Shown here in pieces: positions 11,664-23,052 of a stretch of 64,000 bases of DNA. Made by a program: the position numbers and the translations under genes. Position 1 is the stretch's first letter. Each line of letters starts with the position of its first letter. This stretch comes from Silene latifolia (Eukaryota > Streptophyta > Magnoliopsida > Caryophyllales > Caryophyllaceae), in NCBI RefSeq assembly GCF_048544455.1, contig NC_133532.1, forward strand, positions 18,478,948 through 18,542,947, given 5' to 3'. The notes beneath the pieces are model-generated. The model saw nothing but the letters and a program-made list of their open reading frames with translations, made no database searches and was not told where the DNA came from.

Positions 11664-13219
11664 ATGCCGAGACTAAACATAGGGACCCGTCAGAGTAAGA
11701 GGGGAAGGGCTTCATAGCCCGAACTTGGGGAGGGTAGTGGACCCGTGGTACCAGCTGTACCGGAATACCCTTCAGTGGTGTTTGTGGACTTTAAACAGAG
11801 AGAGAGAGATTTGTGGCGTTGCAGAAACGCAAGATGAGACCCACCCGTTGTGTGGATACCACACTTATTGATGACTTGGGAATTGAGACGGATGTCCGTC
11901 ATATATTTGAGACCCTGGGGTTTATGGGGTTGTATCGGTTGAGGAAGCATTCCTACCCTTTCCTGACTTTGGAGTTTATGAGCTCGTTTAAATACGAGCC
12001 AGCTGAGCAGTCTGTTGAGTTCCGTCTTATGAACACGAGTTTCGTGTTGTCTATGGACCTTTTTGCTTCTCACCTTGGGTTGGCCAAGCCTCCCAAGGAT
12101 TCCATCAGAGTGCGGTGTCTGCTGCCTTATGCCTTGTGTTTCCGAAAAGACAGCTCCCACCTCCAGCAACATGTTGATTAATGATGTTCAACATGTTACT
12201 TTGAGGATCTTACTTCGTTCTATTTTGAATCTTCTTTATGAGAGGCCGGATATGAGTAAACTGAACAATCATGAACTGTTTCTTTTGATGTCTTATTTTA
12301 ACCCGGAGCGGACCGAGAGGGTGGTCTTCAATGCTCCTGCCATGGTCTGTGCTAGCCTTGCCTTGATGGCTACTTCTACCACTCGGTACTTGAGTTGTGG
12401 TTCTATCGCCACTCGGCTAGCTGAAAAGCTAGCCTCCTTTGAGGCTTTTTCTGAATACGTTCCTCTATCCACACCGGTGCCTACCATGGACAGAGACTAC
12501 TACCTCTGCCTGAAATGGTTGAGAACTTTAGCTGATGGTAGCCTAGCTTGGAGGGTGTGGGGTATGAGCTGGATGAGGATCCCAGCTCCTGAGCATCTCC
12601 CACCGACAGAGCCGTTAGACCCAGTGGTGGTAGCTGTTGACTCCGATGAGGAGGAGGAGGATGATGATGTACCTCGGCAGTTGCAGACATACCTCATTGA
12701 TGACACGATCCTCTAGGTGATGCCCGATCCGAAGAAGGGGGAGAACGTGGCAGCAGTGGAGGAGAGACCCAGGTTGGGGAGAGGACCTCGTCGTGTGAGG
12801 GAAAGGACAGCTGAGACCAGACCACGGCCAGCAGCACCACAACAACACCCTTTTCCTTGTTACCCCTACCTCGATACCCGGAGACGCGTTCGAGCTACTT
12901 GGCAGAGAGAGTGTCATCTACTTTGACACTCCGGAACATGCATGAAATGGCGTATGCTCAGGGGATTGGGACCGAGGGACCACATCCAGTGTGGTGGAGC
13001 GGAGTTGGGGACTATAATGAGGTTTTCCACTCTTACGGGGTGGACCAGACGGCGTGGGGGACACCACATTCCTTTGCTTTTGTTGGCTTGAACCCATGGT
13101 ATGTGAGTCCTGGAGCGGGGGCAAGGGTTGATGCGGGTCTTGGGTCATCGGGAGCAGGCACCTCAGGAGGAGATGGTGGTGGAGATGAGATGATGGATGA
13201 GCAGCAGCAGCAGGAGTGA
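11664..13219 (+). pseudogene. ATHILA ORF1-like protein gene (broken)
   Basis: Starts at ATG 11664 (MPRLNIGTRQSKRGR) just after a splice acceptor. The recognisable core is CVDTTLIDDLGIETDVRHIF followed by LRKHSYPFLTLEFMSS and FRLMNTSFVLSMDLFASHLG (about 11850-12090), then RILLRSILNLLYERPDMSKL. This layout recalls the Arabidopsis retrotransposon ORF-1 (ATHILA) family, whose function is unknown. An acidic run (DSDEEEEDDD, about 12640), a basic Pro/Arg region and a Gly-rich, Gln-rich tail ending at 13219 follow. Stops at 11715-11717 and 12714-12716 and frameshifts near 11800, 12170 and 12880 break it. The family call is from memory of motif style and is moderately secure. Confidence 0.6.
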
Positions 13220-14563
13220 TATTCCTTTTCTTTCTCTTGTTTATGGTTTGGTTATGTGGGATGATAGTGATCGTTGTTAGTTAGTACTTTTATTTTGGTT
13301 TGTATGGATGGCCATAAGGCCAGATTTGCTTAGTTTGAACTTATTTGCAGGATTTTGGGGGTCGGGTTGTCATCCCGACTCGCGCTTATGCGACGTTTTA
13401 TATATATATGGTGCTATGACAGGAATTTTCTACGGTTTGACCTGTGGTTACTCGACAGAGTGCCCCACACTCGGCCGAGTACCTGCAGGTGTGACAGGAT
13501 TGGGGTATTCTGATCTCAGGGCTACTCGCACTCGATCGACTACCCTATATACTCGATCGAGTAGCACTGTTACAGGAACCTTTCGTTAATTAAAATTGTT
13601 TTAATGGTTATATCATTACATGTTTTGGTGTTTAACATGGTTATTGATGATTAGTAACATGTTTAAACCGTTAATTTCATATGTTGAAAGTCGTGTTCGG
13701 GTTTTGGATGCGTATTCGTAACGAATGGTGAAGTAGTAATTGTTTATTATTGCATTCATTTTACATCCGTAATGTCTACTAATTATATTTCACCGGAAAT
13801 GTGTCCTTCCATATACAAATACAAATGGTACATACATACATTCTTGATGGTGGCTACTTATTCGAATATGGTTGCATACGTTTTTTTATTGTTTACTGGT
13901 TGTATGATTAATGAGTAATGTCAATAATGAATAATATGGGTTGGATATATGTCAAGATGTAAGTAGTAAGCAACATGTGTAGTAATTTGGTGGTGAACTT
14001 CGGGGGCGAAGTTCCTTTTTAGAGGGGAAGAGTAATGTCGCAAAATAAAAAGGCCGATATTGCAATTATTTTGTTGTTTGTTTATAAGGTTTTCTATTAC
14101 TTTGGTTAGATTTCTTGTATGAAATTATAACTGTTTGCACTTGTTCGTTGAGTAACTTGTATGTTGAAGTAAAGTTGAAGAGTATGCTTAAAAGACGGCC
14201 ATAGAAAGTTAGTTATGATGTCATGTGTTGGGAATAGAACCGTATCGTTGGATAACATAGTTGTGTTAATGGGATTTATTTCGTGTTGATGGTTGTTGCT
14301 AGTGAAAGTGTAATCTCGTAACGTGTTGGGTAATCGTTGGTTGTGCCGGTTCGTGTTGTGAGGTTGGTATTTCATGTGGTAGTTTGTAGAGGTCGATCTA
14401 TATGGAGCGTTAGAGAGTTGATGATGATGACACTGGGGGGGATGGCGTTTTCGAGAATAGTGACCTATGTCGGAGGAGTTGTGACGTCACTTGTTTCCGT
14501 ATCTTGTTTTTTGGGATAGGTGAGTTGAACTTCGGGGACGAAGTTCTTTTTAAGGGGGAAGAC
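13220..14563 (+). other. 3' part of the nested element with palindrome array and two PPT-like hairpins
   Basis: No gene. A palindrome array (about 13450-13565) has decayed units plus one perfect TCGATCGA core. A hairpin-PPT motif at 13996-14028 (GAACTTCGGGGGCGAAGTTC then TTTTTAGAGGGGAAG) is duplicated at 14526-14563 (GAACTTCGGGGACGAAGTTC then TTTTTAAGGGGGAAG), directly before the 3' LTR. The second is the functional-position PPT. Confidence 0.7.
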
Positions 14564-15892
14564 TGGAATACCCGCCCTTTCGGAGACCCGTTGACCAGCA
14601 TTGACCGACCTTGGAAGCAGTAATAGTCCTTAGAAGTGCGTACCAAAGTTATTTTATGTTGTGATTTATGGGTGGTACTCGATAAAGTAGAGGCTACTCG
14701 ATCGAGTAGCGTAGATACTCGATCGAGTAGGGGCCACTCGATCGAGTAGGTAGGCCACTCGATCGAGTAGCGTCTTTTCAGCGAGGGTTTATAATCGCGT
14801 TTTGTTAAATCCGCAAATCATTTCCGCCTCTTTCTCCTAAACCTAAATGCCGCCCTTTTCTCTTCCCTGCACCATATGTCCTCCATGGAAGCCCTTGAAG
14901 GTCCTCATGCCTTAGGAGTGCGTAGCTTAAGTCGGGTAGCGGTCCTTTGCCAAGTTTTCCTCATGTAGGTATGTCGTCATCATCACCTGTGCCTTGTGTT
15001 TTCAGTTAGGATTAGAATGGTAGTAATAGATGACTGTATGGTGTGTATATGTGTTGCTTGATTGCTGGATATTGCTTGTGTTGGCATGGAATCGTTGCAG
15101 TCGCGTAAAGGTAGGTTCGCCTACTCAGTTTCTCTGGATGGTCTAGTGTGTCGGTTGTTGTGCCGTGGTTATTGTGTTGTAGTTGTGTTTGTGTGGCAGT
15201 GTATATGTGGTATTCGGTTGGTATATACAGTTTGTTGGTTGTTGTTGTATTGCAGCTGTCTGTGATTGTTTGTCTCTGGTTCTCGAGGTGCGTCCTCGGC
15301 TGAGTGGAGTCACTTGCGGGAGTGGCTTCACGCCCTAGTTTTGCCCTCCGTGGAATCCGCCACGGGAGGGGATGTGCACATTAATGGGGCAGGGTTATCG
15401 CTCGGTATGATGAGCGGGGATTAGGTGGGAATGGCTGCGGTCCCCCACTGGCAGGGCTGGTCCAATGGACAGTCGGTGACGGAGATTGATTAGAGTGGGT
15501 GTGATTGTGTGTGACTGGTTGTGCTGTGTTGTTTTGATAATTGTTGTTGGTTTATGTTGAGTCTTGCCTCAGTTACTGACCTTGTGTGGTTGTCTTGTTT
15601 GTTTATGTGTCTGCCGTGATCCCTTATGGTGAGCAGTCAGCCTTAGCAGGTGTTGATGTTGTTGATAGCTGGAGTCCTGGCAGGGATGAGTCCTCACGAG
15701 TTCGGATAATGGTAGCGTGTAGCTGACGAGTTGTATCTTATTTTGTTGGTTGGTTGTAACGCTTGTAAATTTAACTATAATTGTTCTGTTATCGACCTTT
15801 GATGATTATTTACCTCGGGAAACCGAGATGGTAACGCCCTTATATGCTAAGGAAGGTCTAGATAAGGCTCCTCGGTATATGGGGGTGTTACA
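14564..15892 (+). repeat. 3' LTR of the nested ORF1-bearing element
   Basis: 1329 bp copy of 8169-9476. Its palindrome array (14673-14771) has one more unit than the 5' LTR, and TTATAATC follows at about 14789. It begins TGGAATACC where the other LTR begins TGTAATACC, a substitution near the terminus. Confidence 0.92.
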
Positions 15893-15897
15893 GTTTT

Positions 15898-15951
15898 TGT
15901 TTTGTTGTGGTTTGAACTTCGGGGATGAAGTTCTTTTTAAGGAGGGAAGAC
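15898..15951 (+). other. Hairpin and polypurine tract of the Tekay-like element
   Basis: GAACTTCGGGGATGAAGTTC (15912-15931), an inverted repeat, is followed by TTTTTAAGGAGGGAAGAC and the 3' LTR. The purine run is the plus-strand primer. The same hairpin-PPT arrangement precedes the 3' LTR of the nested element. Confidence 0.85.
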
Positions 15952-17366
15952 TGTAATACTACGGTTTTATGAGTTTCTGGGTACTCTATCGAGTGGGCCT
16001 TACTCTGTCGAGTAAGGGTGTTTTGGGTTATTAAAACAGTTTCTGTCTGTAGGGTACTCGATCGAGTAGGCTTGGTACTCGATCGAGTAGGGGGCACTCG
16101 ATCGAGTACGTTGGGCACTCGATCGAGTGGCTCGGTTTACGGGTAATGTTTTGTCAGGTTTTGTTAATAATGCGAATTAATATATAAACCTTTCCGTCAT
16201 TTTCATAATACACTTTTATCAAACCTAATTACTTCAAAAGAGATTCCAAACTACGTTCTTCGCATCGTTCGCATTATTGACAAATCCCGGAGTTTGGGAG
16301 GTCGGAATCTATCGTTCTTTACATCCTTGTGATCCTTGCGTTGAGGGTAAGATCTATATACCGATTTTATAGAATTTTATTGAGTTTGTTTAAACCCTAA
16401 TTTGGGGATTTGGAAGTTTTGTTGGTTTTTTTGATTGTTAGTAATTATGTGATCATATGTTAAGAGGAGAATTCGTAGAGGAGGCTTTTTGATAACAGCT
16501 GTTGAGATCGTCTGATTGTTTTGCATTCCAGGTAGGGTTTCCCTACTCAGTATTATTCACATATGTGTTGGTTGTGATCTATGTTTGTTGAGTATTATCA
16601 TACGAGTATTGTGACGGTTGTTAGAATTGTTTACTGCTGGTAGTTATGATTGGTTGTATCTGTGTGTGGTATTCGGGGTGCGTCCCTGACCGAGTGGGGT
16701 CACTTGCGGGAGTGGCTTCACGTCCATTATTCGCCTTCTGTGGAACCCGCCACAGAAGGGAGGTGCACATTAATGGATTTGGGTTATTCGCTCTATGGTT
16801 TGAGCGGAGCTTAGGTGGGTACGGCTGCGGTTCCCCACTTGCGGAGTGGAGTAACCTGTTGCGACGGGTACTCTGGCAGGACTACCCACTTTAGTGTGTA
16901 GTCGGTGATGAGGAGTTGATTGTGGAGTTTGGGTTATGTGATGGTTGAGATATGTTAGTTTCTGTCTTATAGTAGTTGTATATGTATGACTGTGTGAATA
17001 GTACTGACCCCATTTTATTGTTTTAAAAACCGTGGTGATCCATTCGGGGATGGTGAGCAGTTTTTAAGCAGGTATGAGTCGAGACATATGGGTTAGTTGG
17101 GATGTGTCACCTTCAGATGATAGAGTCTTCCGCTGTAGCTTGAGTAGTTTATCAGACATTTGTTTAGTTGTTTAGACAGTTGGCTTATGAACATGTAATC
17201 CGTTTTTGGCAGTTTGGTTTTTGGATTGTATTCACCTTAAACTTTATACTATTTAAACGTTGTTTCTTTATTGTCTTTTGATTATCATTGCCTCGGGAAA
17301 CCGAGATGGTAACAGCTTTATACTTGAGTGGTCCTGGTAAGGCACTTGGAGTATGGGGGTGTTACA
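15952..17366 (+). repeat. 3' LTR of the Tekay-like element
   Basis: 1415 bp copy of 1153-2566. The palindrome array 16054-16130 and TATATAAAC at 16181-16189 are intact. It is followed by the target duplication GATAC (17367-17371). Confidence 0.93.
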
Positions 17367-18813
17367 GATACAAAGTGGAAACAACTTATCATGGGGTGCT
17401 AGAAGTATTCTACATGGTCTACACTGTGTGAGGGAACTGATTGGATGGAAACCAGGTTTGTATTCAAATTTGAATGTATGGACTAATAAATGGGTCAAGG
17501 GGAATTATCCGGAACCTAAGGATGTGTGTTTGGAAATGGATCGTGTGGGACTTTGACACTTGACGGTTAAAGATTTAAGGTTATATGGTAATGATGGTGT
17601 GAGGGTCACGTGGAATGAAGATTTACTTAGCACTTTTTTGGTGGATGAAAGTGTACAATCTATTTTAGCTAAACCCATTTGTAGGTCACCGACAAGTGAT
17701 GAAGTCTATTGGTTACATAATAGTGATGGTCACTATAGTGTCAAAAGTGGGTATGGGATTCTATTTCAAGACTTTATGGAAAGGAGAGGAACACTGAAGG
17801 ATAAGGAGAGGCTAAGTAGAGTTGGCCGGAATTTTTGTAAACAAAAACTATGGAGATTGCCGTGTCCACCAACTTGGAAAATTCTTATTTGGAGGATTAT
17901 TACTAATTCTCTCTCTGTGGGAAGTAATTTTGTAAAACGAAATATTGAGGTTCATCCGGGTTGTAAGTTTTGTCGGGGAGGAGAGATGGCCATTGAGACA
18001 ATGGAGCATTTATTTAGGGACTGTCCTGTGTCCTGAAGGTTGTGGGCTTGTTCTGAGCTTGGAATTCGAACAGACCATGACTTGTTTTTGAGCCTTGACA
18101 CATGGATTACTGATTGGCTATTATATATGGAAAATGCCGAGTGTAGGGAGGAGCAACAGTTGCGGTTCTTAGCCACAACTTGGTGCATTTGGAGTATTTG
18201 TAACCAAATACTGTTTCAAGGAGTGGACTTTCATCCTATGATGTTCTTTAACCTTTGGTCACAAATTGTAAGCACTGGAATTCAAGGCATTGATGAGATT
18301 GAAAAAGGTTCATGCAATTTGAGCGGGAATACTCTAACTTTAGAGGGGGATGGTGTAAATTGGGTTCGTAATAGTAACCCAGTGTGTGTTGTTGGTAGGA
18401 TCGGTGATTGTGGAAATGTGCGAGTGATGGTTGATACGGGTTGGAAAGGATTGGATAAGGCGGGAGTTGGGTGGATTGCTATGTCTGAAAATGGGGATAG
18501 ATTTTATAGTACAGACATGAGAATTAGAGCGGAATCAGCGTTGCAAACTGAAGGTCTTGGTGTGTTTTTGGTACTTTTATGGGCTAGGGAAAGGGGATTA
18601 CGACATTTGGAGATTTCTTCACATCATCTGCTAAAGGCAATCTTGGAAGATATCTATGATTGTTTTTCTTCGTTTCATTGCTTAGCTTTTAGTTATGTTC
18701 CTAGGAGTTTCAATAATGTTGCACATAGCCTTGCTTGTAAGGCTATGGATAGTTAGGTATAAACGATTTTACTGCTGCCAAAAAAAAAACCCCCATTTTA
18801 GGAAAAAAAAAAA
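17367..18813 (+). pseudogene. LINE, 3' piece: zinc-finger RVT region, RNase H and A-rich tail
   Basis: Resumes the LINE cut at 1152. It encodes SGNNLSWGARSILHGL and VWTNKWVKGNYPEP (17370-17520). A long frame follows with VYWLHNSDGHYSVKSGYGIL, LWRLPCPPTWKILIWRI and C-X2-C...H-X4-C (CKFCRGGEMAIETMEHLFRDC, the zf-RVT region, about 17970-18030). The RNase H-like part ends EISSHHLLKAILEDIYD ... YVPRSFNNVAHSLACKAMDS at stop 18754-18756. Stops at 17554-17556 and 18034-18036 break it. A-runs at 18780-18789 and 18803-18813 look like the eroded poly(A) tail, confirming plus-strand orientation. Confidence 0.9.
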
Positions 18814-19444
18814 TTCAATTTTATACGACAACTCAATGAATCTTCACAGAGGTTGTTACTGCTACTGTCCACCTAACACTTTGGTCTCTAAACGACCCTA
18901 AACCACTATAAAACTCACCGTTAAGCAGTGGTTGTTACGACTACTGGCAAATCTTCGTTTGTGTGCTTGAGTAGATTTGGACGGGAAAGGTTGTGCTAAT
19001 AGGCACGATTTGCTAACTACTCGATATTACCTAATCCCAACCCGACAAGTTTTTTAATTTCTCTTCTTTTGAATTAAGTCTCCACTTAATACTCAATTTT
19101 TATATGTAAGAAATTTCATGACCAAACCTTTGACTCTGAAGGTGGTGATGGTTGAATTCCAACTATTATATTTATTCCTATTACGCCCCCTCACTCAAAT
19201 GCAAAACTATTACCTAAACCCGTATTAGCAAACATGGTAATCCAACTAATCACACAATATGCCTGCAAGATATTATTACGATACATTATATTATAACGCT
19301 AATACATCCCGCTACAGTACTATTGTGTCTAGTATTACTTCTCGCTAATTTCTATCTCTGCTGCTACTCTTCATGTTGTTCCGCTAATCCTTCATATCGT
19401 CCCTAAGCTTTCGGCAACTCTTTAATTAGACGGTAAAGTTTCTC
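18814..19444. other. Intergenic DNA between the LINE tail and the bHLH gene
   Basis: AT-rich, no coding signal. It probably includes the 3' UTR of the minus-strand bHLH gene; no clear polyadenylation site could be fixed. Confidence 0.5.
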
Positions 19445-21049
19445 TTATTGAATATCTTCCTCATGGTCGCCTAGCTTCACTTTTGTATGCATTGTGCTCG
19501 GCTTATTTGAAACAGGCTGATTAGTCGTTGGGTTCTGTCATCAGAGTTAAATATTGTCATGACGATCAAGTACAAGCAAGAACTAAAAACACTTGCAACT
19601 CGGAAAGGAAGACCGCAAACTAAAACACTTGTACCAGGTATTGGTATTCGATAACAGAAGAGGAAGCAACCATCACCTGTACTGCCTGCATTTGCATCTG
19701 TCGTTGGTAAGAAAGATACGGTCGATGTGGATTCGCTGTGTTTGTGATTTGCGTCATTCCAGGAATCTGAACGCCATATTGATTAGCTGTAGAATCTGCT
19801 GCAGTGTTTGGTTGAACACCAGGTATGGCATAAGGCAGAATGGGTAATCTTGGTATAGCAGGCGGATATGGCATTGACATTACCGGGCGGCTCATGCCCA
19901 TACCCGTACCCATTAGTGGCGCGTACTGCTGTTGCATTCCAGCGTACATAATTCCATATCCCATTGACATCAACTGAAAGCCACAGTTTTATCGGAATGA
20001 TATATGATTCTCGTTAGTAAGAGAATAGTTCAAATTTAAGGTTCATCTGATGGTCGACCGTTATTTGCATACCTGTATTTCCGTTCGCAATGATTTCATG
20101 TACTCAATTGCCTCATCCAGCATGGAAGCTTCATCCAACTGTAATCAAGGATAAAAGAAAAGAAAATGAGCAACTATAAATTGAGTTCTGTTGGATGATA
20201 TGAGCAGCCCGGGCCCACAGACGATTCATCGCAATAATCAACCGCAATAATTACATGCATACCTTGTTACAATGAGGAATGAGTTCCTGCAATGCCTCCA
20301 TTTTCTCATTTATCCTATCTCGAGGTCTCTGCATGCAATTGAACAATTGATCGAACTAGTTAAATCGTAGAAAGGCGTACCAAAAATATCTTGAAATAAT
20401 ATGATACACAATTACACACCCTTTCTGATTGATTGTGAACATCTGCAGCTCGAGTTCTCTTAGTAGCACTTGAACCACCAGAATGTTTCTTCTCCTCATC
20501 AGACTCCAAATCCTTGTGGAAACAAGCATGTGCCCAACTTACTTAAAATTTTTAATAGAGTTGATTGATAATAAGGATATAACTAAATAATATCTTAATA
20601 ATAATATATTTTACCGAACATGTCTTAGCCTAGTGGTTAAGATGAATGTAAACAATAGGTCTCAGGTCGAGATAGGATAAAATAATATATTTCGCTAAGG
20701 AAAATATAGGCCTAATATAATATTCTCTAATACTAACCTCAGTTTCTTCAATCTCTCTCTTCCGACATATCGCCCCGGTGGTAGTGTCAGTTCCGGTGGT
20801 AGTTGTGGTGGTGGAGCTGCTCGACGGCGAGGTCGTTTCACTCGACTCTTCCTTGTCTTCGTCACCCGGAACCACCGCCACCGTCATTGAATATGTCACA
20901 TCCGCCGCCACCAGAGCAGTCTCAATGGGTCCCACTGTTGTCATACTTGCACTTGTTATCGACGTGTCGTTGGAATCCACCAAGGTAAACCCTGACATCC
21001 TCCTCTCAAGTGGGCCCACCATCGTAGAAACTAGCGGATAACGAATCCT
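19445..21049 (-). CDS. PIF-like bHLH transcription factor gene (5' end not resolved)
   Basis: A DNA-binding dimerising regulator of the phytochrome-interacting-factor class, expected in the nucleus on E/G-box promoters. Exons inferred from splice sites and frame, in transcription order: about 21049-20738, 20512-20420, 20328-20263, 20138-20073, 19973-19677, 19534-19445. The three middle exons are 31, 22 and 22 codons with no frame break. The basic region reads [20 protein letters not shown], retaining His, Glu and Arg for E-box contact. Helix-loop-helix follows: [16 protein letters not shown], then [17 protein letters not shown]. The tail is Met/Pro-rich ([20 protein letters not shown]). The first visible exon is Ser/Thr-rich and acidic. 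No N-terminal phytochrome-binding motif was found, so earlier exons may be missing or unrecognised. No internal stop is seen. Confidence 0.8.
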
Positions 21050-21779
21050 GAACCCTTTGTCCTGCTGTGTTTTTTTTTTTTTACTATTCAGAAAAAAATA
21101 GTCTCAATTTATGGACAACTTGAATCAATCAGATAAAAAAGGCGATAAAATGACGACCCTACAGTCTTCTTAATTTAGATGGTTTTAAGTTGTTAATCTT
21201 TTTTACTAATTGATGTTAGTTGGGCTACTATCACAACTACGCGTGAATTCTAAAATAATTTAGATTTGGCTAATATTGAATACAGTAGGCCATTCGCACT
21301 TTCGCAGTAGTGTTACGCTAATACGGAGTATCATACTATAATTTTCGCATTAATGTAAGAAAAAATGTAGTACGGAGTATATGTTAAAATAAGTGACTAA
21401 AATGAGGGAAAGGAGATACATGTGTGCTGTACTGCTGAATGAGGGCAAAGACAGGTTTCAGTTGAAAGATATTGTATATAGTATGTATATGTAAAAATAT
21501 ATGTATATTGCAGACCTCGGAGGGTATATATATACACATATATTGGCTATGAATCGATGATAGAATGATTAATATAAGTTAAAATAAGTGGCTATAAAAT
21601 ATAAGTTACGTAATGTTTATTCCTTTGATTAATATATAGAGCTAAAAATATTAGGATCAAGACATTTCGAGTGCTTGTTTGTCTGTTTTCAGGAGGAAAT
21701 TGCCACATACCGACTAAGCATCTTCTTATGTAGGAGAGCCCGCTTTTGCATCCTCTGTTCGAGCAAGCTAGGTTCCTGG
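21050..21779. other. AT-rich region upstream of the bHLH gene
   Basis: No coding signal. It contains a T-run (about 21070-21082) and TA-rich tracts (about 21475-21545). It may hold upstream exons or the promoter, but none could be supported. Confidence 0.4.
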
Positions 21780-22461
21780 TAGGGATGACAGTTCCACCCT
21801 GATTCTATGAATATTTATCCATCCGAAATTAAATGGGTGGCATATGGATGACGAATTTTTTTCCAATTTAGGGTAGGATATGGATATGGGTGAATTTAGG
21901 GTGGGATATGGATATCCGAAATTAATATTTATAATTAATTTTTTATTAAGTTAATAATTATTTAGGTCATTAATGATTTTCCTTCAAAAGTATATTTTTT
22001 TATCAGAAATTTTACTTAATTTTATTATCATACTGTTATTTAGGAAAAGTAAAACTTGCGTTTATGTGAATATTGTTATTTTCACTAATCAAAGTAACTT
22101 ACTTTTGTTAGTTTAATCAATAATATAATGCGTTGTTGGTTTCTTTGTAGTTGGCGTGGTGTATTTGTATAGTCACTCGCTTTGCAAAGACACTTTGTTG
22201 TTGGATATATGTTGGGTTGCTATTTGCTAACACATATTGTTACTTGAATTATGTATGTCTTTTAATTTTATCGCCACAATTTTTTTACGATATATTATCT
22301 TTAAATTTTATAAGCGGTGAAAATATCCAACGGGTACCCGCTTTACCCGATGGATATGGATATGGATGGATGAAAAAATATTAAATGGATGAGGGAGGGA
22401 TATGGATAAATTAAATGAATATGGTTCCACCCCATTCATATCCCACCCATTGCCATCCCTA
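21780..22461. mobile_element. Non-autonomous hAT-like MITE
   Basis: 682 bp bounded by inverted termini TAGGGATGACA (21780-21790) and TGCCATCCCTA (22451-22461). Subterminal stretches are rich in GGATATGGAT and CCACCC words, typical of plant hAT MITEs. The flanking octamers GTTCCTGG (21772-21779) and GATCTTGG (22462-22469) agree at 6 of 8 positions, consistent with an aged 8-bp duplication. No transposase is visible. Confidence 0.72.
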
Positions 22462-23052
22462 GATCTTGGGCAACCACCATGTTATTCCCTTCTTTCAAGT
22501 CCAAATACTCTATTTTTTTTTTGTTTGTAAAGCTACCCACCTTTTGTAGATGGGTCCAAATACTCAATTTGAAAAGAATCTTCACAATTCTTAGCAATAT
22601 CTAAAAGAGAATATAATCATGCGCAATGATTTCTTTATAGGTTGTTAATCTAACCAAAGGTTACCATAAGGTGATTGGTATAATAGTGTTGGTAATGAGA
22701 CGCGATATCTTGTGAGCAACTTGAGATCGGCTCGGGCAAAGCTCGGCTCGTGCGAAATCGGCTCGATCTCGAGTTTTTGTTCTCACACATAAGGCCAAAC
22801 TCGGGCTTGACTCGACTTGTTAGCACTCCTATCTTAGCTTGGCATGCTTCTCTCTTATATTTTCAGGCTGGAGAGAAGAGCAAAGATAGAAATATAGAAT
22901 GTCTAACGGGATATCAACATCCCAAAATCGGCATTCTAGCACCCACAAAACAAAATGAGCTCATCTATGAGTTACCCTATTAAATTATCTACGAACAAAA
23001 GCAAAGGAAATATACTCAAACCAATTACAAGCAACAAAAATATCCTCATAAA
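22462..23052. other. Intergenic DNA with GCTCGG-rich remnant
   Basis: No gene. At about 22725-22830 CTCGGCTCG and ACTCGGGCTTGACTCG words resemble internal parts of other plant hAT-type MITEs, but no termini were found. Confidence 0.35.

Larger units (their letters stand above)
8169..15892 (+). mobile_element. Non-autonomous LTR element carrying an ATHILA-ORF1-like gene, nested in the Tekay-like element
   Basis: 7.7 kb, with LTRs 8169-9476 and 14564-15892 (TGTAATACCCGCC or TGGAATACCCGCC to GTGTTACA) and perfect 5-bp duplication GTTTT (8164-8168 and 15893-15897). PBS and PPT copy the style of the host chromovirus: TGGTATCAGAGCG, and a hairpin followed by AAGGGGGAAG. No gag zinc knuckle, protease, RT or integrase is visible. 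The only sizeable coding content is a broken sense-strand gene at 11664-13219. It would need enzymes supplied by a Tekay-like partner; that is an inference from the shared terminal signals. Confidence 0.9.
1153..17366 (+). mobile_element. Ty3/gypsy chromovirus (Tekay/Del-like), interrupted by a nested LTR element
   Basis: A complete LTR retrotransposon bounded by LTRs of about 1.41 kb (1153-2566 and 15952-17366), each beginning TGTAATAC and ending GTGTTACA. The perfect 5-bp duplication GATAC flanks it (1148-1152 and 17367-17371). The order LTR, tRNA-iMet-type PBS, gag, protease, RT, RNase H, integrase, chromodomain, PPT, LTR is that of plant chromoviruses. The C-terminal chromodomain and motif style point to Tekay/Del. 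A second element sits at 8169-15892 in its 3' untranslated part. The coding region has several stops and frameshifts, so this copy is not autonomous. The LTRs look very similar by eye, but their divergence was not computed. Confidence 0.95.

Noticed and set aside
20778..21041. Plus-strand open frame rich in Val/Ser
   Set aside because: It is the antisense shadow of the Ser/Thr-rich first visible bHLH exon.
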